This document shows, piece after piece, positions 9,310-17,304 of a stretch of 64,000 nt of DNA (position 1 is its first letter; every line of letters begins with the position of its first letter). A model generated the notes under the pieces. That model did not search any database. It was not told the DNA's origin and saw nothing but the letters and a program-made list of their open reading frames with translations. The DNA is from Brevibacillus brevis. GTDB lineage: Bacteria; Bacillota; Bacilli; Brevibacillales; Brevibacillaceae. Location: positions 1,218,501 through 1,282,500 of the forward strand of contig NZ_LR134338.1 in the NCBI RefSeq assembly GCF_900637055.1, read 5' to 3'. The position numbers and the translations under genes are program-made.

Positions 9310-9409
9310 TGTGGAGTAGTTCATGGATAAAAATGTAATGGTTGTTGCTACGACCGTCTCTATATCGAAATGGTATGCACGTAAAAACAGCGGAAAGGAG
9401 GGTATCCCC

Positions 9410-9517
9410 ATGAAAAAAAGATCATTAATGTCTTTGCCAAAAGGAATGGGATACTCCACCGCTGTTTTCTTTGATCTGGCTAAATCACGGGAGAAGTATG
9501 TCCAAAAACGGATATAG
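9410..9517 (+). CDS. Small 35-aa basic peptide (possible leader peptide)
   Basis: ATG preceded by AAAGGAGGG at 7 bases, one of the strongest ribosome sites in the window, inside a transcript with its own promoter. The peptide begins MKKRSLMSLPKGMGY and ends EKYVQKRI; it is basic and has no clear membrane helix. It stops about 50 bases before the hairpin array at 9567, which precedes an acetyltransferase fusion. It may be a regulatory leader peptide or a free small protein. I do not recognise a family. Confidence 0.6.
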   Translation: MKKRSLMSLPKGMGYSTAVFFDLAKSREKYVQKRI

Positions 9518-9566
9518 CGACCATCCTTTGATGTAGTGGGATTCATCAGGATACAGTGGAAAAACG

Positions 9567-9629
9567 CCACAGGTCGCATTCCTGTGGTTTTCTATTTGGG
9601 CACCGCAGGATTTCCTGTGGTGTTTTTTT
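9567..9629 (+). promoter_or_regulatory. Tandem hairpins, attenuator-like terminator array
   Basis: Four mutually complementary segments: CCACAGG (9567), CCTGTGG (9581), CACCGCAGG (9601), CCTGTGGTG (9614), the last followed by seven T. Pairing 1:2 and 3:4 gives two terminators; pairing 2:3 would disrupt the second. It lies between the 35-codon gene and the GNAT-RidA gene, so readthrough could control the latter. Simple tandem termination is the alternative. Confidence 0.6.
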
Positions 9630-9654
9630 ATTTCGAAAAAGGGAGATGGATTGT

Positions 9655-10599
9655 ATGCAAAGAAACGGAGAGAACATTTACGTAAGGCTGGTACAGGAAT
9701 CGGATGCACAGAGCCTCTTGGCGCTTGAAGTGAGAAACAGAGACTTCTTTCAAAATTTCACTGGGACGAGAGAAGAGGCGTTTTACACGCTGGAAGGACA
9801 AATCGACAGGATCAAGAGTGCGACAGCTTTAAAAGAAGAAGACAGAGGGTACGTCTTTGTCATTGCGAAAAAAGGACAGGATGAAATCATTGGGGAAGTC
9901 ATCCTTTCAGAGGTCGTTAGAGACAATCTGCAAAGCTGCTGGATCGGCTACTTCCTGGACAAAGAGCATAATGGAAAAGGCTACATGACCGAAGCCGTAA
10001 AGCTCGTCGTTGACTATGCGTTCGAAACATTAGGTCTTCACCGCTTGGAAGCAGGCGTGATGCCGCATAATATAGGCTCGATTAAGGTGCTGCTAAAAGC
10101 TGGTTTTCACAAGGAAGGGATTGCCAAGAAAAACGTGAAAATCAATGGCCGGTGGGAAGATCATCAAACACTGGCGATCGTGAAAGAAGAACAAACCGAC
10201 CAGGTGAAGCCCATGGTCCAGCGCAAAAATCCAAGTACAGTTGCTCCGCCTATGGGACCCTATACACATTTGACCGTCGTTCCAAAAGGAGCCGAGTTGC
10301 TCGTGCTTTCTGGGCAAGTAGGAATGGACCTTCACGGAGAGTTGCCGACAGATATGAAAGAACAAGTAGAAAACACGCTACAGAACATCCTGCGCAATTT
10401 TGAAAGTGAGTCAGTAACTGCGGACCATATCATCAAAATCAATATATGGGCAACCGAGGAAATGGATTGGAGGCATTTTAATCAGGTGTGGGAGAAGTTC
10501 CACGGGGGGAAACCGCCAGCGATGACTATGTCTTACGTCCCAGCATTGGCTGTCCCTTCGCTCAAAGTGGAGATAGAAGCTTGGGCAGCGAAATGGTAG
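9655..10599 (+). CDS. GNAT acetyltransferase - RidA fusion protein
   Basis: 314 aa. Residues 1 to about 182 form a RimJ/RimL-type GNAT (IGYFLDKEHNGKGYMTEAVK acetyl-CoA loop; NIGSIKVLLKAGF). Residues about 190-314 form a RidA/YjgF domain (MGPYTHLTVVPKGAELLVLS, then NTLQNILRNFES and SYVPALAVPSLKVEIEA). RidA proteins deaminate reactive enamine/imine intermediates; this one keeps the general fold but lacks the typical active-site arginine block in a form I can recognise. The two domains share one uninterrupted frame. The ATG at 9655 follows AAAGGGAGATGG; the upstream frame runs through the hairpins and is not used. Confidence 0.85.
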   Translation: MQRNGENIYVRLVQESDAQSLLALEVRNRDFFQNFTGTREEAFYTLEGQIDRIKSATALKEEDRGYVFVIAKKGQDEIIGEVILSEVVRDNLQSCWIGYFLDKEHNGKGYMTEAVKLVVDYAFETLGLHRLEAGVMPHNIGSIKVLLKAGFHKEGIAKKNVKINGRWEDHQTLAIVKEEQTDQVKPMVQRKNPSTVAPPMGPYTHLTVVPKGAELLVLSGQVGMDLHGELPTDMKEQVENTLQNILRNFESESVTADHIIKINIWATEEMDWRHFNQVWEKFHGGKPPAMTMSYVPALAVPSLKVEIEAWAAKW

Positions 10600-10621
10600 G
10601 AAGGAAATAGAGTCGAAAGAG

Positions 10622-10653
10622 AAAGGGTGAAGCTTTTTGCTTCATCCTTTTTT
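10622..10653 (+). terminator. Intrinsic terminator after GNAT-RidA gene
   Basis: AAAGGGTGAAGC / GCTTCATCCTTT around five T, followed by a T run. The next 180 bases to the SpoIIP gene show no further gene. Confidence 0.75.
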
Positions 10654-10832
10654 CTGTAACTTTTTTCTAGCAAAAACGTCATTATTTTCAGGAGATAGAA
10701 TGAGCGTGACGATATTGCTGTTTTGAGAGCAAAAGATGTCAAAACATGAAGGAATATACGGGTGAATCGAGAAGTTCTTTCTATTAGCTGGATTTTCCAA
10801 AAATACGAAAAAAACAGAGGGGAACGAGGAAC

Positions 10833-12566
10833 TTGCTTTTACGAGTAAATGTCAGCTTGCTAGCTGTTTTCTTCCTGATTTTGCTGATGCCTCTGTCCAT
10901 TGCGCGAGCGGCCACCCATGTAGAAGTGGCGGTCGATCAGTTAAATATTCGAAGCGAGCCAGGTACAACTACCCAGATCGTCGCAACACTCAAAAAAGCG
11001 ACGCGGTTGCCAATCACCAAACAGCATAAAGATTGGACCCAGGTAAAGCTGCCGAACGGCAATACCGGATGGGTCAATAATAAGTATGTCAAGATGATAG
11101 AAGTTCCACAGATCAAATATGTCAAAAGCAATGTGGACATGCTGAATGTTCGGGCAGAACCAAATGCCACTGCACAAATTTTGCAGATCATCGACAAAAA
11201 CGGTGTGTTTTTGCAAATGAGAAAGCAAGGGGAATGGGCACAAATTAAGCTGTCTGATCAAAAGAACGGCTGGGTGAAAGCCAGTTACTTGACGGAGACA
11301 ACAGCACCACCACCAAAACCGCCCCAGGCACCAGCACAAATCCCGGACCCGACAACAATTCCAGCACCGCCCCCTCCTGTACTACCATCCAATACAGGGA
11401 GTGAATTCGGGCAAGGGACAATCGTATTAACCGAAGGCTATGAAGTTTATGCACAGCCAGATATTCTTGGTACCGTCATTGGTCAAATGCATGGCGGGAT
11501 GACAATCAATCATTACGGATATGCGAATGGTTGGTACACCATTAACTTTAACGGGACCTATGCCTATATCTTCAAACCAATGGAACAGACTGGGACAGCT
11601 CCGACACTGCCGAGTTCAACACCGGGGGCACCAGCGACTTTGCCAACAACACCGCCTCCCTCTATACAAGAACTACAGATTCGCGTCAAAAATCCTGATT
11701 CTAACATCCGCAACGGTCCCTCAACCGATCATGCGATAATCGGAACGGTTCAACCCGGACAAGTATTCCCGGTTGTGCAAACAGTAGGAGACTGGTACAT
11801 CATCAGGCTGGCAGACAATTCGACCGCCTATATCGCGGGGTGGATTGTAGAGAAGATTCAACCAGCTGGTACTTTGCCACCGACAGGAGCTACATACGAG
11901 TACAACAGTGGGATGATTGGAAACGAGAAAGTGTATATTTATCACACCCATAACCGTGAGTCTTGGCGAAATGTAGCACGGAACCAACAAGGGAGCTCGG
12001 TAGATGATCCTGAGATCAACATCACGCTTGTTGGGAAAAGGCTGGGCGAGCTGTTGCAAGCAAGAGGCATTTCGGCAATGGCGAGCCAGGACGATTTCGC
12101 TCAGAGATTGAGGGAACAAAATAAAAGCTACTCGATGTCTTATTCCGAGTCGTACAAGGCGGTAGCGGCAGCGGCTGCAACCAGCCCGCACTTGCAGTAC
12201 ATTTTCGATATTCATCGGGACAGTGACGAGCCGCGCAGCAAGGTAGCGATCACGATCAATGGCAAAACCTATTCCCGGATGCTGTTTGTAATCGGAACAG
12301 CGAATCCGAACCATCTGGCGAACAAAAAGCTGGCGGAAGAGCTGCACGCCCGTCTGGAAGTCTCTTATCCCGGTTTGTCGCGGGGGATTATCCTGAAAGG
12401 TTCAAATCAGGGGAACGGGGTGTACAATCAGTCCATTTCCGAGGGAGCCCTGCTTTTGGAATTCGGTGGTACGAACAACACCTTGGAAGAAGGCTATAAT
12501 ACAGCAGAAGCCTTTGCCGAAGTCTTTGGGAATTACCTGATCGAATCTCAAATCGCATTCCAATAA
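10833..12566 (+). CDS. SH3b-domain SpoIIP-family cell-wall hydrolase
   Basis: 577 aa, exported. After the signal peptide come bacterial SH3 domains at about residues 28-88, 93-152, 195-245 and 275-340, separated by Pro-rich linkers (APPPKPPQAPAQIPDP). The C-terminal domain from about 360 is SpoIIP-type: YIYHTHNRESW, FDIHRDSDEPRSK, YPGLSRGI, NGVYNQSISEGALLLEFGG. SpoIIP is an amidase/endopeptidase that thins peptidoglycan during engulfment in the sporangium. Typical SpoIIP has a membrane anchor and no SH3b set, so this may be a vegetative or alternative member. It uses TTG, with AGAGGGG/GAGG upstream. Confidence 0.85.
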   Translation: MLLRVNVSLLAVFFLILLMPLSIARAATHVEVAVDQLNIRSEPGTTTQIVATLKKATRLPITKQHKDWTQVKLPNGNTGWVNNKYVKMIEVPQIKYVKSNVDMLNVRAEPNATAQILQIIDKNGVFLQMRKQGEWAQIKLSDQKNGWVKASYLTETTAPPPKPPQAPAQIPDPTTIPAPPPPVLPSNTGSEFGQGTIVLTEGYEVYAQPDILGTVIGQMHGGMTINHYGYANGWYTINFNGTYAYIFKPMEQTGTAPTLPSSTPGAPATLPTTPPPSIQELQIRVKNPDSNIRNGPSTDHAIIGTVQPGQVFPVVQTVGDWYIIRLADNSTAYIAGWIVEKIQPAGTLPPTGATYEYNSGMIGNEKVYIYHTHNRESWRNVARNQQGSSVDDPEINITLVGKRLGELLQARGISAMASQDDFAQRLREQNKSYSMSYSESYKAVAAAAATSPHLQYIFDIHRDSDEPRSKVAITINGKTYSRMLFVIGTANPNHLANKKLAEELHARLEVSYPGLSRGIILKGSNQGNGVYNQSISEGALLLEFGGTNNTLEEGYNTAEAFAEVFGNYLIESQIAFQ

Positions 12567-12583
12567 ACAGTCAATAAAAGTAG

Positions 12584-12624
12584 CACGATTCTTTTCGCCA
12601 TGAGCGGGAGAATCGTGTTTTTTT
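12584..12624 (+). terminator. Intrinsic terminator after SpoIIP-like gene
   Basis: CACGATTCT / AGAATCGTG followed by seven T. Confidence 0.8.
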
Positions 12625-12639
12625 CCAGGAGGATCATTT

Positions 12640-13506
12640 ATGGCTAGACATCAAGCACACATACAATCTACTGACGATAATAGTCGCGGTCATCTTCAAG
12701 GTGACTGTGAAAGCTGCTTTGGCTTATGCTGTGTCGCATTGCCTTTTGCTGCTTCCTCTGACTTTGCCATCAATAAAGACGCAGGCAAGCCCTGTAGCAA
12801 CTTACAGGCAGACTTCCGGTGTGGTGTTCACACAAAGCTGAGAGGGATAGGCTTTCGTGGTTGTACTGTCTACGATTGCTTTGGAGCTGGTCAAAAGGTG
12901 TCTCAAGTCACTTATGGCGGTCAAGATTGGCGGAAGGAACCCGGATCAGCGAAGCAAATGTACGAAGTATTTCCGATCATGTGGCAGCTTCATGAGCTGC
13001 TTTGGTATATAACGGAGGCGTTGACCAAGCAAGCTGCCCAGTCCCTCCATCCTGCATTGAAGGAAGCGTTAGAGGAGACACAGCGCCTGACGGATCGCAA
13101 TCCTGAAGACATCCTGAAGCTGGACATCGCTTTTTATCGAGCAAAAGTTAATGAACTATTGTTGCAGACAAGTGAACTGGTACGTAAGGACGCGGTTGCC
13201 AAGTACAAAGGGGGCAAGCAAGGAAAAAACTATGGCCGAGGCGCTGATCTCATCGGTGCCAAGCTCAAAGGCGCTGATTTACGAGGTGCCAATTTGCGTG
13301 GCGCTTATTTGATAGCTGCTGATCTGAGAGGAGCGGATTTGCGGGGAGCTGACCTCATTGGTGCAGATTTTCGCGATACAGATGTGAGCGGAGCGAACTT
13401 GACGGAGACGTTGTTTCTTACGCAGGTTCAGCTCAACGCGGCGAAGGGCGATGCAATCACCAAGCTGCCACCTTCGTTTACGCGTCCACCGCACTGGGGT
13501 AAATAA
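12640..13506 (+). CDS. Cys-rich pentapeptide-repeat protein
   Basis: 288 aa. The N-terminal third is cysteine-rich (CESCFGLCC, then [27 protein letters not shown]), a pattern suggesting metal or disulphide binding. Residues about 205-262 are pentapeptide repeats of the A(D/N)LxG type ([20 protein letters not shown]). The combination recurs in Gram-positive bacteria without a known role; gyrase-protecting pentapeptide proteins are much longer in the repeat and lack the Cys part, so quinolone protection should not be assumed. The start follows CCAGGAGGATCATTT. Confidence 0.8.
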   Translation: MARHQAHIQSTDDNSRGHLQGDCESCFGLCCVALPFAASSDFAINKDAGKPCSNLQADFRCGVHTKLRGIGFRGCTVYDCFGAGQKVSQVTYGGQDWRKEPGSAKQMYEVFPIMWQLHELLWYITEALTKQAAQSLHPALKEALEETQRLTDRNPEDILKLDIAFYRAKVNELLLQTSELVRKDAVAKYKGGKQGKNYGRGADLIGAKLKGADLRGANLRGAYLIAADLRGADLRGADLIGADFRDTDVSGANLTETLFLTQVQLNAAKGDAITKLPPSFTRPPHWGK

Positions 13507-13514
13507 CGGAATCA

Positions 13515-13551
13515 AAAGCAGGATGTCATTTGTTGACAGCCTGCTTTTTTT
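13515..13551 (+). terminator. Strong intrinsic terminator
   Basis: AAAGCAGG plus TGTCA pair with TGACA plus CCTGCTTT, followed by a run of T. Confidence 0.85.
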
Positions 13552-13552
13552 G

Positions 13553-13618
13553 CTAGAAAAGGGAACTAGAATTGTCCGTAAAAAACAGTGCGATTGCAAT
13601 TTCCATGAATCCAGACAT
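13553..13618 (-). CDS. Possible 21-aa hydrophobic peptide
   Basis: ATG preceded by GGAGGGAATCAT, reading MSGFMEIAIALFFTDN and ending SSLF. It lies 27 bases after the end of the decayed gene on the same strand, so it may be a real small gene or a leftover of the same locus. No family recognised; the evidence is only the ribosome site. Confidence 0.25.
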   Translation of the reverse strand: MSGFMEIAIALFFTDNSSSLF

Positions 13619-13645
13619 ATGATTCCCTCCAAGTCAAAACGCAGT

Positions 13646-13928
13646 TTACGAGTTAGGGTTTGAATGCAACCCGATTATTTCTATTGTTTCGACTACAGCT
13701 ACCCTTCTCGGACCTTCCATAAAATATCCGATCACCCCATGCTCCATTCTTTTTGTGTGGACCTCTTTACGCATATGGGGAAAAAGAATCCACATGCGTG
13801 CAGTTCCTTCTGTAGGGACAGGACTTGTGTTATCTAAAATGATTGCTCCGTGATCATCCTCAAATTCAGGATGGATGGCAAATATGCCTGTTATGCTCGT
13901 GTCATCATTTCTTCATAGGGTACCACAC
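13646..13928 (-). pseudogene. Frameshifted small gene, remnant
   Basis: A GTG at 13928 follows GGAGGAAATAAC. The protein-like frame (...FAIHPEFEDDHGAIILDN..., ARMWILFPHMRKEV, GVIGYFMEGPRRVAVVETIE) runs without stops to 13646 but has no start codon; it becomes open only after about position 13913. The GTG frame ends after seven codons (VWYPMKK) and the third frame (VVPYEEMMTRA) after eleven. This fits an intact ancestor of about 90 aa broken by a one- or two-base indel. I do not recognise the family. Confidence 0.55.
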
Positions 13929-14054
13929 GTTATTTCCTCCATCTTGAAAAACGTTGTTAATACATTTCTACTTTTGCCGTATTAACTATCGTGAGGCTCA
14001 CAACCAAACAAATTGCGCAATTTGTTTATTCCATCCAGAAGGGAGGAGAAGTAG

Positions 14055-14646
14055 TTGGAGATTGCCCAAGTGAACACAGGCATCTGCCAAAAAGAAGAAC
14101 ACGAAAGGCAAGCGGAAAGCATGTCGACCGAAACTTTTGCCCAAATTTATGGTGCGTACTATAAGCGCGTCTACAAATATATTTGCTATCGTATCAATAA
14201 TCACTACACAGCACACAGCGGAAGAAATATGCAGTCATGTGTTTGAAATGGTGATATCAAAATACAGCAGCTTCTCGCCGGATAAATCAAACTTTGAGGT
14301 CTGGTTGTTTGCGATCGCCAGAAACGCAGTGACAGATTACTTTCGCTTACAGAAAAAAAGAAATAGCTTTTCATTGGATTCGATTCTGAATCTGGTCTTG
14401 CCGAAGTCGTCTCCGGAGGACATCGTGATCCGCGACGATAATCATCAAGCCTTATTTCAAGCACTGGCGAAGCTGAGTGACAAGGAGCGCAATATCATCG
14501 CCATGAAATATGCGGCTGGTCTTAAAAACGCAGAAATCGCAGAACTTCTTGGTGTCAGTGGTTCAAATATTGGCGTCGTGCTCTACAGATGCTTGAAAAA
14601 GCTGCAGATGGAATTGCAAAAAGGGGGCTTCCGTTATGAAGAGTAA
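14055..14646 (+). pseudogene. ECF-type sigma-70 factor, frameshifted by 7-bp duplication
   Basis: The TTG start has GGGAGGAG six bases upstream. Frame 1 gives region 2 up to YKYICYRINNHYTA and then stops at about 14246. A second frame continues with EEICSHVFEMVISKYSSF, FEVWLFAIARNAVTDYFR and region 4 LSDKERNIIAMKYAAGLKNAEIAELLGVSGS(NIGV), to 14646. The break coincides with two tandem copies of ACACAGC; removing one restores a continuous 194-aa sigma factor. The 3' part overlaps the start of the anti-sigma-like gene by 11 bases, so the pair was an operon. Either an inactivated gene or a phase-variable one. Confidence 0.8.
14206..14219 (+). repeat. 7-bp tandem duplication ACACAGC x2
   Basis: Two perfect adjacent copies inside the sigma factor gene. 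One copy gives the codons for HYTAEEIC in frame; two copies shift the frame by +1. Confidence 0.85.
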
Positions 14647-15391
14647 GCATGATCTAGACGATTTTCGTGAACTCACCGACTTGCTTACTGATCTGGAGCT
14701 GGATGACGCCACTCCAAAAGCCAACATATACAATCGGTTGAAATTCAAATTGGAATCAGGAAACATACAACTACATGATAACCAAAAGGACGGGATCTAT
14801 ATGAAAACGAATAAATGGAAAGCTGCTACAATTAGTGCTGTTGCTGTTGTTTGCCTTTTAGGTGCATTCTCGACTACATCGTTTGCCCAAGGAATGCTCC
14901 AGACGATTTTGGCACGCTTTCAGGTCGGGAACATGGAAATTACCCAATACGATAAAGAGCTGCCTGCTGCACAGTCCAATACCCAAGGAATCGAGATACC
15001 TATAGAACACAAGGCCCCCCCACAGATGACATTGGAAGAAGCACGCGCAGCCAGCAAAATGGACTTTCCCGCACCGACATGGTTGTCAGAGCATTATTCC
15101 TATAAAAACACGGTCGTTCATGGCAAGGGTATGGTAGAAATTCAGTATGAAAAAGAGAAAGAGTTTCTTTCCTTGTTGATTTCAAACGGTGGCGAAAACG
15201 GCATCAGCACGACAGAGGGTGTCAAGATTGAAACCATTGGCGGGAAGAAGGTTTATTTCGCCAACGGAATCGTGATTTGGGAGCATGAAGGATTTACTTA
15301 CGAGCTGTATCAGATGGCAGAGAAGAGCTTTGATGCTGCGACCATCGGCAACATCATCGATTCCTTGTCAACGAAATCCGCCAAAAAATAA
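14636..15391 (+). CDS. Membrane protein, probable anti-sigma factor (DUF4367-like)
   Basis: 251 aa. A charged N-terminal cytoplasmic part of about 60 residues is followed by one transmembrane segment (residues about 64-83, AATISAVAVVCLLGAFSTTS) and an extracellular domain ending in ANGIVIWEHEGFTYEL, like the DUF4367 domain attached to sigma-regulating proteins. It overlaps the sigma factor gene by 11 bases, the usual sigma/anti-sigma arrangement. If the sigma factor is truly broken, this gene has lost its partner. The overlap and topology are seen; the anti-sigma role is inferred. Confidence 0.7.
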   Translation: MKSKHDLDDFRELTDLLTDLELDDATPKANIYNRLKFKLESGNIQLHDNQKDGIYMKTNKWKAATISAVAVVCLLGAFSTTSFAQGMLQTILARFQVGNMEITQYDKELPAAQSNTQGIEIPIEHKAPPQMTLEEARAASKMDFPAPTWLSEHYSYKNTVVHGKGMVEIQYEKEKEFLSLLISNGGENGISTTEGVKIETIGGKKVYFANGIVIWEHEGFTYELYQMAEKSFDAATIGNIIDSLSTKSAKK

Positions 15392-15411
15392 GCGGTTGTT
15401 ACTTCACCACG

Positions 15412-15470
15412 TACCCAGGCACAACCGACTTCGAATGCTTTTCGAGGTCGGTGATCGTCTGGGTATTTTC
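15412..15470 (+). terminator. Long two-tier hairpin terminator
   Basis: Outer stem TACCCAG / CTGGGTA and inner stem ACCGAC-TTCGA / TTCGA-GGTCGGT, followed by TTTTC. It closes the sigma/anti-sigma transcript. Confidence 0.65.
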
Positions 15471-15517
15471 ATAATCTGCTAAAAAAGAAAAAGTGTACCG
15501 AAAGTCTGTGGAGGAAT

Positions 15518-15640
15518 ATGCAAAGATACGGATTCATCATGTTGTTCATACTTGGAATCGTAGCGTACTCGATCCTTCCGGTGTTAATCGCCCATGATAG
15601 GAAAATCCTAAACAGTCACAGAGTGTTAAAAATCATGTAA
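15518..15640 (+). CDS. Small single-helix membrane protein (40 aa)
   Basis: ATG after GTGGAGGAAT, encoding one hydrophobic helix (GFIMLFILGIVAYSILPVLI) and a basic tail (HDRKILNSHRVLKIM). It lies between the anti-sigma terminator and the cyd promoter. Real small protein or chance frame; no family recognised. Confidence 0.4.
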   Translation: MQRYGFIMLFILGIVAYSILPVLIAHDRKILNSHRVLKIM

Positions 15641-15767
15641 CGAATCGGACACTCTCTAGGGTCAAAAGTCCTGCTACAATGATACATGACCGGAAATATA
15701 CAGGGTAAAACAAAAAACTCTCTCACGAAGATGAATGCGAAAAGGGGGTTACAAGAGAGAGAATCAT

Positions 15768-15807
15768 TTGTGAATTTTTTCACATATATTTGTGATTATT
15801 TTCACAA
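15768..15807 (+). promoter_or_regulatory. Two Rex operators upstream of cydA
   Basis: Site 1 at 15768-15785, TTGTGAATTTTTTCACAT; site 2 at 15790-15807, TTGTGATTATTTTCACAA, an 18-bp dyad with arms TTGTGA/TCACAA. This is the known binding pattern of the NADH-sensing repressor Rex in Gram-positive bacteria, which releases cyd genes when NADH rises under low oxygen. A TATAAT at 15838-15843 lies just downstream and is probably the -10. Confidence 0.85.
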
Positions 15808-15888
15808 AATCGTCATAAATGCTGGTTTCCCCACTAGTATAATTCCGGTACATAAAGGCCAAAACGCGAATAGAAAGGGATCTTGTAC

Positions 15889-17304
15889 ATGGATATAGTG
15901 GATTTGGGACGACTTCAATTTGCGATAACAACTATCTTTCACTTTGTTTTTGTGCCGATTTCCATCGGGCTGTCATTATTAGTAGCCATTATGGAAACGA
16001 TGTATGTGGTAAAAAAGAATGACTTATACAAAAAAATGGCCAAGTTTTGGGGAACCTTTTTGCTCATCAATTTTGCTGTCGGGATCGTGACAGGGATTAT
16101 GCAGGAGTTCCAATTTGGGATGAACTGGTCTGATTTCTCACGATTCGTCGGCGACGTATTTGGGACACCGCTAGCGATTGAGGCCCTCTTAGCATTCTTC
16201 CTCGAATCGACTTTTATTGGACTATGGGTGTTTGGTTGGGATCGGTTGTCCAAAGGAGTGCATCTCGCATGTATATGGCTTGTATCCATCGGAACGATTC
16301 TTTCGGCTCTCTGGATTTTGGCAGCCAACTCGTTCATGCAGCAGCCAGTCGGCTTTGCTATCAAAAACGGACGTGCAGAGATGGTCGATTTCTTCGCTCT
16401 CCTTACCAATGGACAATTACTATATGAATTCCCGCATACCGTATTTGCGGCATTTGCGACAGGTGCCTTCTTGGTAGCAGGTATCAGTGCTTGGAAGCTG
16501 TTGAAAAAACAAGACGTTACATTCTTTGTGCAATCTTTCAAAATCGCGATCGTGGTAGCATTGATTTCCTCGCTGGCTATTGCTCAATTCGGTCATGGTC
16601 AGGCACAGTATTTGGTTGCTACCCAACCGATGAAAATGGCAGCGAGTGAAGGACTGTGGGAAACAAGCTCGGACCCAGCTCCTTGGACGGTCTTTGCAAC
16701 GATTGATCCAGAAAAACAAGAAAACGGTTTTGAAATAAAAATTCCTTATTTGCTTAGCGTTCTGACGTACAACTCACTTTCAGGTTCTGTACCGGGCATG
16801 TTGGAACTACAAGAAGAGTATGAGAAAACTTACGGTCCAGGAAACTACATTCCACCAGTTCGGACTACCTTCTGGAGCTTCCGCATCATGGTAGCAGGCG
16901 GTAGTGCCATGATTTTGCTGGCTTTGTACGGGGCATATCTCGCTTTACGCAAAAAGCTGGAACAGCCAAACAAGCGGTTCATGCAGTTGATGGTTGCGGG
17001 TATCTCACTACCATTCATCGCAAACTCAGCAGGTTGGATCATGACGGAGGTAGGTCGTCAGCCGTGGACGGTATTCGGGCTTTTGCGGGTTGAAGATTCG
17101 GTTTCGCCAAGCATTAGCACAGGAGAGGTATGGTTCTCTCTGATCGCCTTCACGACGATTTATCTCATCCTGCTCTGCGTCTTGGCTTATCTGTTTGCTC
17201 GTGTAGCCAAAAAAGGACCGGATATGGATAGTCATGAGGAAGTAGAGGATTTACAGCTCCAGGATCCATTTGATCGTGTAAGGGGTGAACGTTATGGAGC
17301 TTAA
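15889..17304 (+). CDS. cydA: Cytochrome bd ubiquinol oxidase subunit I
   Basis: 471 aa integral membrane protein that carries the hemes and oxidises menaquinol in the high-affinity terminal oxidase. Early His-containing helix (FAITTIFHFVFVPISIGL) and the usual MQEFQFGMNWSDFSRFVGDVFG and GQPWTVFGLLR-type blocks are present. The Q-loop is short, as in Gram-positive CydA. I chose ATG 15889 because AAAGGGA is 8 bases upstream; a TTG at 15883 is too close. First gene of cydABCD, behind two Rex sites. Confidence 0.97.
   Translation: MDIVDLGRLQFAITTIFHFVFVPISIGLSLLVAIMETMYVVKKNDLYKKMAKFWGTFLLINFAVGIVTGIMQEFQFGMNWSDFSRFVGDVFGTPLAIEALLAFFLESTFIGLWVFGWDRLSKGVHLACIWLVSIGTILSALWILAANSFMQQPVGFAIKNGRAEMVDFFALLTNGQLLYEFPHTVFAAFATGAFLVAGISAWKLLKKQDVTFFVQSFKIAIVVALISSLAIAQFGHGQAQYLVATQPMKMAASEGLWETSSDPAPWTVFATIDPEKQENGFEIKIPYLLSVLTYNSLSGSVPGMLELQEEYEKTYGPGNYIPPVRTTFWSFRIMVAGGSAMILLALYGAYLALRKKLEQPNKRFMQLMVAGISLPFIANSAGWIMTEVGRQPWTVFGLLRVEDSVSPSISTGEVWFSLIAFTTIYLILLCVLAYLFARVAKKGPDMDSHEEVEDLQLQDPFDRVRGERYGA

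Noticed and set aside
10093..10365. Separate RidA gene start inside the fusion
   Set aside because: An in-frame ATG with AGGTGAA exists at about 10213, but the frame is continuous and no terminator or stop separates the domains; an internal start cannot be excluded but is not needed.
15686..15898. 70-codon open frame before cydA
   Set aside because: It runs through both Rex operators and the TATAAT box and has no ribosome site; this is promoter DNA.
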